Assembly: GCF_001306145.1 (NCBI RefSeq)
Contig: NZ_LGKO01000004.1
Coordinates: 186,001-250,000, forward strand
Source: Thermanaerothrix daxensis
GTDB lineage: Bacteria > Chloroflexota > Anaerolineae > Anaerolineales > Anaerolineaceae
Direction: 5' to 3'
DNA length: 64,000 bases
Both the position numbers and the translations under genes were made by a program. Positions 24,909 to 31,893 of this stretch are shown in pieces; the stretch's first letter is position 1; each line of letters starts with the position of its first letter. Under the pieces are notes generated by a model. It saw only the letters and a program-made list of their open reading frames with translations. It ran no database searches and was not told where the DNA came from.

Positions 24909-26791
24909 CTGAGCATCTTTCGCGCCTCGGTTTGCTCGGGGAAACGCAGGGCATTGATAAAATGGTTTTGAAAACCCGCATCCTGAGGGATGAGTAAGTA
25001 CTCCATTCGCTCTACCAAGTCCACGGCATGACAACGCAGGGTGCGATTAAGCAGTGCCATGCAAGCCCCTGCTCCTGCTACATTTCCCACCCCGCGAATG
25101 CGATCTAGCCTAATAGAAGGAAGCAATCCCAAAGCCATCACATGACGTGGACTGAGCACAGTACCGAAAACCCCTCCCAAAAGGATCGCAGAGAGATCCT
25201 CGCCCCTTATCCCCACCCGTTCGAATAAGAGGGTCAGGCTCGAAGCCAGAGCCCCCTTTGCCAACTGCACAGCCCGCACGTCGCTTTGGGTGAGCACCAA
25301 AGGGGATCCCGTACTGCTTGCTTCCGCAGGAACAATTTCTAACGCCAACTGATGGGTAGAGTTTCGGATAATGCATGCCGCACCCTGTCCCTCATGGATG
25401 CGTCCGTCGGGGGTTATCAACCCTGCCGCCAGGGCTTCGGCAACGATTTCGATCACTGCCGATCCACACAATCCCTTTGCTTTCAGATTGGGTTTATCCA
25501 TTGCACGATCCTGACCAATCAGAGAAAAAACGAAGCGTCCCCGTAAAGGATCGAAACTAACACGTTCCACGGCTCCTGCCTCTGCCCGCATTCCATGCGT
25601 GATCTGAGCCCCCTCAAAGACTGGCCCCATCGGGACGGAGGTGCAGATCAACCGGTCACCATGCTTCAAGATAATCTCGCCGTTCGTCCCCATATCAACC
25701 AGCAAAGCATTTCCCTCAATATTTTCGATGCCACTTCCCAGAACTGCGGCTACTGCGTCGGCCCCTACATAACCTGCTTTTAGAGGTAAAACATGCAGCC
25801 GCGCTGCAGGAGCCAGAGACAATCCAATTTGGTGGGCTGGAATATCCAGAGCATGCCGAAGCACAGGTTCAAAAGGCAGACTTCCCAATCCTGATGGATC
25901 AAGACCTAAGGCCAGATGATGCATCACGCTGTTTCCCACCAAAACGGCTTCCACAATGTCTTCTACCGAAATGCCCACCCGGCATGCCAATTTGGCAATC
26001 ATTCCATTGAGCACCTTGACTAATGTTTGCTGCAGATCTCTCAAGCCTTCTGGATGGGTCTGGACAAACCCAATGCGCGAAATAATATCCGCCCCATAGG
26101 CCACCTGGGGGTTCAATTCTGAACCTGAGGTCAAAATGCGACCCTCAATCAGGTCACACAGATACACCGCCAATGTGGTTGTTCCCACATCTATGGCAAC
26201 GCCATAACCGTGTACGTGAAATCCTGGCTGTACATGAATCACGTTGTGATCATCACACAGGGTGAGAGTCACCTCTGTGATTCCATCTTGCCAGAGAGAG
26301 AAAAGCCTCTTGCCGGCTGAGGGCACCCATTCGAGGTGTCCCTTCCCCACTGCGTTCTTCACAAATTCCAACAGGTCTGTCAAACCCATTTCAGCGAAGG
26401 ACATGCGCCCAGGCAGAGTAACATGGAGGAGTTGTATTGTGGGCTCGGTCAGGAATTCTGTGCTAAAGAGTGTTTTCTCCTTTACCCAGCGGCGACGTTG
26501 GGACGTTTCGGGGACTCGAACCCAAACTTTTCCATGCACCCGGGCATGACAGGCTAAGCGCCAGCCCTCCAGATAACCCCGTCGCTCCAAAAGCACTTTC
26601 TCCTCTGAAGAGACCGGGGAAAGGGCATTGGGATCAGCCATTTCCACCGCCACAACGCACTTCCCACACCAGCCCTTGCCTGCACAGGGTGCCAGGAGAT
26701 CCAATCCTTCCCGCTGAAGCACCTCAAGCAATGTCTCTCCAGGCTGGGCTCCAATTGAGCGATTTTCTGGAAGTAGCACTACCTCTGGCAT
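24899..26791 (-). CDS. Corrinoid protein reductive activator (RACE type, ferredoxin plus ASKHA ATPase)
   Basis: 630 residues, the usual size. An N-terminal plant-type [2Fe-2S] ferredoxin domain (about 1-95) has Cys36, Cys42, Cys45 and Cys81 in the C-x5-C-x2-C-xn-C order. After a linker, the actin-like ATPase part (about 200-630) has GVAIDVGTTTLAVYL, then LLVDMGTNGEIIL and VLLGGVFGTVL-type segments (read here as ILLGGVFGTVL). These proteins use ATP to reduce inactive cob(II)alamin to cob(I)alamin in corrinoid methyltransferase systems. It is divergent from the corrinoid protein at 26902, 110 bp away, which supports the assignment. Confidence 0.9.
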   Translation of the reverse strand: MPEVVLLPENRSIGAQPGETLLEVLQREGLDLLAPCAGKGWCGKCVVAVEMADPNALSPVSSEEKVLLERRGYLEGWRLACHARVHGKVWVRVPETSQRRRWVKEKTLFSTEFLTEPTIQLLHVTLPGRMSFAEMGLTDLLEFVKNAVGKGHLEWVPSAGKRLFSLWQDGITEVTLTLCDDHNVIHVQPGFHVHGYGVAIDVGTTTLAVYLCDLIEGRILTSGSELNPQVAYGADIISRIGFVQTHPEGLRDLQQTLVKVLNGMIAKLACRVGISVEDIVEAVLVGNSVMHHLALGLDPSGLGSLPFEPVLRHALDIPAHQIGLSLAPAARLHVLPLKAGYVGADAVAAVLGSGIENIEGNALLVDMGTNGEIILKHGDRLICTSVPMGPVFEGAQITHGMRAEAGAVERVSFDPLRGRFVFSLIGQDRAMDKPNLKAKGLCGSAVIEIVAEALAAGLITPDGRIHEGQGAACIIRNSTHQLALEIVPAEASSTGSPLVLTQSDVRAVQLAKGALASSLTLLFERVGIRGEDLSAILLGGVFGTVLSPRHVMALGLLPSIRLDRIRGVGNVAGAGACMALLNRTLRCHAVDLVERMEYLLIPQDAGFQNHFINALRFPEQTEARKMLSYA

Positions 26792-26901
26792 CTAAATTAG
26801 GGAGGGCCTCCATTTATTGGGGGTTTTTCTGATTATAGACCCAGCTGTGTCTCTCCTGGTTATAATTATTGTCAACACATAATTTTCCGTGAGAGGAAAA
26901 C

Positions 26902-27546
26902 ATGCCCCCAGACACCCTCACCGCAATTTTTCAAGCCGTTGTAGATGGAAACACCCGTGGAGTGGTTGAAGGCATTGATCGCGCTCTCGATCATGGAATT
27001 GACGCCGAGGTAATTCTGAATCAGGCGCTCATTGGAGCAATGGGTGAGGTAGGGCGTTTATTTGAGGAAGGCGAGTACTTTGTCCCCGAGATGCTGGTAG
27101 CGGCACGCGCCATGCAGGCCGGCCTCAGCCGCTTACGCCCGCTGTTGGTCGCACAAGGCGTTCAACCTCTAGGAAAAATCGTCCTGGGCACGGTCAAAGG
27201 CGATTTACATGATATCGGCAAGAATCTGGTCGGAATGATGCTGGAGGGAGCCGGATTTCAGGTCATTGACCTGGGCACCGACGTGGCCCCTGAGAAATTC
27301 ATTGCTGCTCTGGAAGAACACAAGCCCGACATTTTGGGGATGTCGGCTCTCTTGACCACAACAATGTCGAACATGAAACTCACCCTGGATGCCCTGAAAC
27401 AGACGAATTGGCGCGATCGCGTTCGGGTGATTGTGGGGGGTGCGCCGGTCACCGAAGCCTTTGCACAACAGATTGGTGCCGATGGCTACGCACCGGATGC
27501 CAGCCGCGCCGTTACCCTGGTAAAGCGCTTACTCCAGATCGCCTAG
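26902..27546 (+). CDS. Corrinoid (B12-binding) methyltransferase carrier protein
   Basis: 214 residues. The N-terminal cap helix bundle (about 5-85) contains LFEEGEYFVPEMLVAARAMQ, and the Rossmann-like B12 domain has the lower-axial histidine motif DLHDIG (101-106) within GTVKGDLHDIGKNLVGMML, then LGTDVAPEKF and ALLTTTMSNM and VGGAPVTEAFAQQIGADGY. This is the MtaC/MtbC-type two-domain carrier that shuttles a methyl group between two methyltransferases. GAGAGGAAAAC precedes the ATG. Its activator is divergent next door and a UroD-type protein lies 3.6 kb upstream. Confidence 0.93.
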   Translation: MPPDTLTAIFQAVVDGNTRGVVEGIDRALDHGIDAEVILNQALIGAMGEVGRLFEEGEYFVPEMLVAARAMQAGLSRLRPLLVAQGVQPLGKIVLGTVKGDLHDIGKNLVGMMLEGAGFQVIDLGTDVAPEKFIAALEEHKPDILGMSALLTTTMSNMKLTLDALKQTNWRDRVRVIVGGAPVTEAFAQQIGADGYAPDASRAVTLVKRLLQIA

Positions 27547-27571
27547 GCCCGCCTTCTATGGGGAGCAACCA

Positions 27572-28276
27572 GTGCCGCGCACACTTCTTCTCGTTGATGA
27601 TGATGCTCTTCTACGCCGCTCATTGGGATTCAACCTGGAGCGCGCTGGCTACAAGGTACAGGCCATGGCCACGGCCGAAGATGCACTGGCCTGGCTGAAA
27701 ACTAACCAGCCCGATCTGGTACTGCTGGACATCACCCTTCCCGAGATGGATGGCCTGGAAGCGCTTCGCATCCTCCGGCGTGAATGGCCTACTCTCCCTG
27801 TTATCCTCCTTACAGCGCGACGCCGCGAGTTAGACGAAATCCTGGGTCTAGAATTAGGGGCTGATGATTACGTAACCAAACCCTTTGACACAGATGTTTT
27901 ACTCGCTCACATCAAAGCCGTCCTCCGTCGTTCCGAGATTGCTGGGCAGCCAGTCTCGCGATCACCGATCACACTATATGATCTTTCCCTTGATCCTCAG
28001 ACTCGACAAGCCACCCTCAAGGGGACACCCCTTTCTTTATCGCCGCGAGAATTCGATTTACTCTACTTACTGGTCAGCCGTGCTCCCCAGGTCATCAAAA
28101 CCGAGGACTTGCTTAATCAGATTTGGGGGCCCGAATTCGAAGTTCAGCCCCAGGTTGTGTACGTTCATATTCGGTGGCTGCGTGAAAAGATAGAAGCCGA
28201 TCCCGAGCACCCTCAACGCATCTTAACCGTGCGCGGGGTTGGCTACCGGTATGAGCCTCAGGGTGGTTCTCCATGA
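27572..28276 (+). CDS. OmpR/PhoB-family response regulator
   Basis: 234 residues with a GTG start behind GGGGAG. The receiver domain (about 3-118) has LLVDDDALL (acidic pocket), the phospho-acceptor Asp in LVLLDITLPEMDG (about residue 53), LLTARR and KPF (lysine about 104). The winged-helix output (about 135-230) ends RILTVRGVGYRYEP as in PhoB/OmpR. It overlaps its kinase gene by 4 bp. Four 11-bp-spaced CTTCATA-like repeats at 29719-29762 make the 129-residue membrane protein gene its likely target. Confidence 0.95.
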   Translation: MPRTLLLVDDDALLRRSLGFNLERAGYKVQAMATAEDALAWLKTNQPDLVLLDITLPEMDGLEALRILRREWPTLPVILLTARRRELDEILGLELGADDYVTKPFDTDVLLAHIKAVLRRSEIAGQPVSRSPITLYDLSLDPQTRQATLKGTPLSLSPREFDLLYLLVSRAPQVIKTEDLLNQIWGPEFEVQPQVVYVHIRWLREKIEADPEHPQRILTVRGVGYRYEPQGGSP

Positions 28277-29697
28277 ACCGTCTGCGCTATCGCCTTTTAT
28301 TACTGGGAATCCTCCCGTTGTTACTCATCGTGCCCGCGGTCATTCTTGCCAGTGGTACGCTGGTCCGTTCTCAGGTCATCCTTAACAGCCTTTTGGGCGA
28401 CTATTCCCGACAGGCTCTTCTCGTCTCAGAACTCCTGGCGAATCGCCCCGAAATCTGGCAAAACCGCCGCCTGGCCCAGGATTTCCTCGTGCGCATTTCT
28501 GATATTATTCCCACACGCCTTGAACTCTTTGATAGCCAGGGCTACCTGGTGGCCTCTTCAGATCCGGGAGACGCCTTGCTCATCGGAACGCGCTTTGAAT
28601 TTCCAAGCCAGGACACAATGGTTAGCGCAGGTAATGTGGTCCTGGCCCAAGTGGGAAATGATGAAGGCCTTCTTACCCCTATTTTGGATAGTTCGAGCAA
28701 CCTCCGGGGCTTCGTCTTTCTCAGCACCCCTTTTGCAGAAATTGCCCACCGGACGGCGGCACTTCGCTGGATTCTCCTCGCAACAGGTAGTGGGGGTTTG
28801 GCTTTAGGCATCCTCTTGGCCTTGAAGCTGACCCGAGATCTTGAACGGCCTCTCCAACGGCTGAGCCGCACCGCTTATGAACTTACCCTTGGCACCGCAC
28901 CTCCCCAGGCTCTCCCTGAAGAAGGCCCTTTGGAATTGCAATTACTTGCCCATACCTTCAATGCCTTTCTTGAACGATTGCGAACGCTGGAAGAGACCCG
29001 CAGACGGCTCCTGGCAAACCTGGTTCACGAACTGGGAACTCCCTTGGGCGCGCTCCTTTCGGCAGTGCAAGCCTTGCTCGCCGGAGCGTCAGAAGAAGCC
29101 GAGTTACGCAATGAACTTCTTCATGGCATGGAACAGGAACTCCGACGCCTGAAACGACTGACCGATGAGCTCGCCCATCTACATGAGCAAGCCTTTGGAG
29201 CCTTTGAACTTCGCTATCAGACCATTAACACCTCTGAATGGCTGGGGACTTTCCTGGCTACATGGGCTCATGCCGCTCAGGAAAAGCGACAGCAATGGAT
29301 TGTGGAGCTATCTCCAACCCTTGCCAACCTTGAGGCGGATCCCGATCGCCTCGCCCAGGCGCTGGGCAACCTGATTAACAATGCCATCCGTTATACTCCG
29401 GTAGGAGGAACCATCCGGGTCCGCGCTTTTACCAGTGAAAGGGAATTTCATTTCTCCGTATGTGATAGTGGCCCTGGAATTTCTCAGGAAGAACTGACCC
29501 GCATTTTTGAGCCATTTGAGCGAGGCAGTGCTGCCCGGCGCTTCCCCCAAGGAATGGGGCTGGGATTGACCATAGCTCGTGATCTGATTTACGCCCATCA
29601 AGGGCGCATTGATGTCGAAAGCGCCCCCGGGCGCGGATGTTGTTTCAACGTCACCCTGCCTTTGAATAGGCCAACAACCACGGAGACGAAATCCTGA
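28273..29697 (+). CDS. Membrane sensor histidine kinase
   Basis: 474 residues. Two membrane helices (about 7-29 and 172-190) enclose an extracytoplasmic sensor of about 140 residues, followed by a HAMP linker (about 190-245) and the HisKA domain with LVHELGTPLGALL, where the H-box differs from the usual HELRTPL by Gly for Arg. The ATPase domain has NLINNAIRYTP, DSGPGIS and GMGLGLTIARDL. The signal is unknown. It overlaps the response regulator gene by 4 bp, so the pair is co-translated. Confidence 0.95.
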   Translation: MNRLRYRLLLLGILPLLLIVPAVILASGTLVRSQVILNSLLGDYSRQALLVSELLANRPEIWQNRRLAQDFLVRISDIIPTRLELFDSQGYLVASSDPGDALLIGTRFEFPSQDTMVSAGNVVLAQVGNDEGLLTPILDSSSNLRGFVFLSTPFAEIAHRTAALRWILLATGSGGLALGILLALKLTRDLERPLQRLSRTAYELTLGTAPPQALPEEGPLELQLLAHTFNAFLERLRTLEETRRRLLANLVHELGTPLGALLSAVQALLAGASEEAELRNELLHGMEQELRRLKRLTDELAHLHEQAFGAFELRYQTINTSEWLGTFLATWAHAAQEKRQQWIVELSPTLANLEADPDRLAQALGNLINNAIRYTPVGGTIRVRAFTSEREFHFSVCDSGPGISQEELTRIFEPFERGSAARRFPQGMGLGLTIARDLIYAHQGRIDVESAPGRGCCFNVTLPLNRPTTTETKS

Positions 29698-29718
29698 GCC
29701 CGTGTTTGTTCTCCTCGC

Positions 29719-29784
29719 CTTCACACCATCTTCATAGGGCTTTTATCAAAACTTCATAATGGTACATTAAACTTTCTCACACCA
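29719..29784 (+). promoter_or_regulatory. 11-bp direct repeats, probable OmpR-type regulator binding site
   Basis: CTTCACA at 29719, CTTCATA at 29730, a weaker TTTTATC at 29741, CTTCATA at 29752 and a weak TTCTCAC at 29774 all keep an exact 11-bp step. This is the spacing of PhoB/OmpR half-sites. It lies between the kinase gene and the next gene at 29833. Confidence 0.5.
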
Positions 29785-29832
29785 TTGAAGGAAAATCCTA
29801 CTTTCCTCACTATATCTTTCAAGGAGGTGTGA

Positions 29833-30222
29833 ATGAATAAAAAATCGGGTTGGACGGTAGCCCTGATTGTGATCGGAAGTCTTTTAGGGGTAATCCTTCT
29901 TATCGGCCTGGTGCTTCTCCTCATAAACCGCTGGGAATTTGGTCTCTACCGAATGCCGATGCGACCCTGGGGATTGCACCGTTGGGTTTATCCACCATTC
30001 ATGGGATGGTTCGGTCCGCTGGTGATGATCCTCACACCCATCTTACTGATCACCTTTTTGGTTCTGGGTCTGATCTGGTTGATACGAGGCACTTCGTCGG
30101 CAAGTTCCACCCCCATCCCGGCCCAGTTGCAATGCCCCCAGTGCAAGCGTTCGGTCCGTGAGGATTGGCTGGTCTGTCCCTACTGCGGTACCCGATTAAA
30201 AGAGCCCTCTCAGACCCTTTGA
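29833..30222 (+). CDS. Small membrane protein with C-terminal zinc ribbon
   Basis: 129 residues. Two membrane helices (about 8-31 and 59-83) are separated by a Trp/Pro/Met-rich loop, and the cytosolic tail is a zinc ribbon CPQCKRSVREDWLVCPYCG (about 102-120), the C-x2-C-x13-C-x2-C pattern. I recognise no named family. AAGGAGGTG lies just before the ATG. It follows the two-component genes, has regulator-type repeats in its promoter and a strong terminator after it. It may be an envelope-stress or antimicrobial-response effector under this system (inference). Confidence 0.8.
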   Translation: MNKKSGWTVALIVIGSLLGVILLIGLVLLLINRWEFGLYRMPMRPWGLHRWVYPPFMGWFGPLVMILTPILLITFLVLGLIWLIRGTSSASSTPIPAQLQCPQCKRSVREDWLVCPYCGTRLKEPSQTL

Positions 30223-30236
30223 TCCACTCGCCCCCC

Positions 30237-30270
30237 AATCGGCAGGCCGAATTCCTGCCGATTGCTTTTT
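30237..30270 (+). terminator. Intrinsic terminator after the zinc-ribbon gene
   Basis: AATCGGCAGG pairs with CCTGCCGATT over 10 bp with a 7-nt loop, followed by GCTTTTTATCTTTTT. It also overlaps the end of the convergent YkgJ-like gene. Confidence 0.85.
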
Positions 30271-30733
30271 ATCTTTTTGAATTAGCACCTTGTCTGAAAT
30301 AAGCCCGGCTTTGGGAGCCCTTCCTTGATGAAGATGGTCTCTGACCAGGTTGTTGAGCAGGCGCCGTTTCAACCTTAAGGGGCGGCAATCCCCAAGCCGC
30401 ACGAGCCCGATTACACCGCTCCAGGGCTTCAGGTGTCACTACTGCCCGATGATTCCTCCATTGAATTCCAAACTCCCGGCATGGAGAAGGACGACGTTCA
30501 TAGATACGGCAACGCACTGCATGCCCTACTTCACCCTCCAACGCGACACAGCGCGGGGGTATGCGATCCGTACCTCGCATGACATGGGAATACGGCGGCT
30601 CGGGGATCGTCAACTCACCAGGAACGTACCCGCCTGGCGCCTGATCAGTCTCACCCCAATAAAATGAAACGCGGAAATAAGCACAGCAAGCTCCGCAGGT
30701 TCGGCAAGGATTGGCGGCATGGCCTGGCTGCAT
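30269..30733 (-). CDS. YkgJ-family cysteine-cluster protein
   Basis: 154 residues. The N-terminal CRTCGACC (about 10-17) is the C-x2-C-x2-CC signature, followed by RCVALEGEVGHAVRCRIYERRPSPCREF (given here as the elements RCVAL, HAVRCRIYERRPSPC and REF), with the two further Cys of the metal or Fe-S cluster site. The last 40 residues are basic and low in order. The function of the family is unknown, with a zinc or iron-sulfur cluster suggested. It is separated from the downstream gene on its strand and shares a terminator region with the zinc-ribbon gene. Confidence 0.8.
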   Translation of the reverse strand: MQPGHAANPCRTCGACCAYFRVSFYWGETDQAPGGYVPGELTIPEPPYSHVMRGTDRIPPRCVALEGEVGHAVRCRIYERRPSPCREFGIQWRNHRAVVTPEALERCNRARAAWGLPPLKVETAPAQQPGQRPSSSRKGSQSRAYFRQGANSKR

Positions 30734-30813
30734 ACCACACCCCTTACCAATAAAAGCAAGTTAAGACATTAATAAATCAATATTCCAATTTTCGATCTTT
30801 GCCAAGAGGTGAA

Positions 30814-31893
30814 TTATGGTTGAGTCTTTTCACGATACTTCATGACCAGGGCTACCGCACTGGCTCGACTATGGACCCCTAACTTGGTAAAGATAGATTT
30901 CAGATGCCGTTTTACCGTGTTTAATGAAATCACCAGTTTCTGTGCGATCTGGACATTTGAATAACCCTCTACCAGAAGATCCAAAATTTGGCGTTCCCGG
31001 TCAGTCAGTTCCCCTAAAGGTGATTCAGCACTACATCGGGATTGGATCTCTTCCAAAGCACTCAATAACGCTGCCCGCTCAAATGTTTGCTTTTCCAGAA
31101 ATACGAAGAGACGTTCTTCTCGATAGAGACGTTCAACCAGTCGGGGCGATGAAAGACCGCTGACCACAATGGTCGGGATGCCCCGTGCATGGGTGTGATC
31201 TAGCAGGCGAATCCCACCCATCTCCTCGCCCTCCCCCCATGCCCCTCCCCCCTTTTCCTCTACCAACGAAAGATCCACCACGGCAACGTCAAAATGGAAA
31301 CGGCGCAAACGGCTAAGCGCCTCGCCCAAGCCGGCGCAGACTTGTACACGAAATCCCGCTTCGCTGATTAGATCGCTTAGCAAGGCTCGCCAACCCGCAT
31401 CATCATCTACGACCAGGGCACTAGGCTTTTTCTCTGCTTTTTCATCGGTCAACTGCTGAGGAACGGCACGGGCTTCACTTGAGGGTACCCCAATCGGCGC
31501 GCTGGCTAGAATCTCTTGCACCAGACCACGGAAGTGGGCACGCGTAAAAGTCTCTTTACGCAAGCAGGTCAGTGCCCCATACTCGCGTAATGCCGCAACG
31601 GCAATCTCCACCGTGGCATAGCCAGTCAGTAGAATAGAAGGGCAGGAAGGTGCCTGACGGCGGATAGCCGCCAATACTTCCAACCCTTTACGATTTGGTT
31701 GATAGGCTTCGCCCAAAGACAAATCCACTACTGCCAGACGGTAAGCATGAAGACGCATCAGTTCCTGGGCTTCCATCAAAGTTTCGGCAAAATCCGCCTC
31801 TACCCGTTCATCGGCCAGGGCCTCCGCAATGATGGATCGCCAAGCCGGATCATCTTCTACAATCAACGCACGTCCCAATTGTTCACGCGCCAC
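30814..31893 (-). CDS. Response regulator with two receiver domains and a LuxR-type output
   Basis: 359 residues from the GTG at 31893, chosen because GAGGAG lies 7 bp before it and it overlaps the kinase stop. Two receiver domains are in tandem (about 8-135 and 158-275); each has an acidic pair (VEDDPAW, VDDDAGW) and a phospho-acceptor Asp in an identical AVVDLSL context. The output is a NarL/LuxR helix-turn-helix (about 290-355: LTDREREILDLL-like start LTDRERQILDLLVEGYSN, then QKLVISLNTVKRHLKSIFTK). Two receivers in one protein suggests integration of signals or a phosphate sink. It is made with the GAF kinase just upstream. Confidence 0.92.
   Translation of the reverse strand: MAREQLGRALIVEDDPAWRSIIAEALADERVEADFAETLMEAQELMRLHAYRLAVVDLSLGEAYQPNRKGLEVLAAIRRQAPSCPSILLTGYATVEIAVAALREYGALTCLRKETFTRAHFRGLVQEILASAPIGVPSSEARAVPQQLTDEKAEKKPSALVVDDDAGWRALLSDLISEAGFRVQVCAGLGEALSRLRRFHFDVAVVDLSLVEEKGGGAWGEGEEMGGIRLLDHTHARGIPTIVVSGLSSPRLVERLYREERLFVFLEKQTFERAALLSALEEIQSRCSAESPLGELTDRERQILDLLVEGYSNVQIAQKLVISLNTVKRHLKSIFTKLGVHSRASAVALVMKYREKTQP

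Noticed and set aside
24474-25034. A minus-strand open frame crossing the aldolase and activator ends
   Set aside because: It overlaps two well-supported genes in other frames and has no family motifs.
26792-26901. Cobalamin riboswitch between the corrinoid protein and its activator
   Set aside because: The interval is only 110 bp and shows no B12-box; it holds promoters at most.
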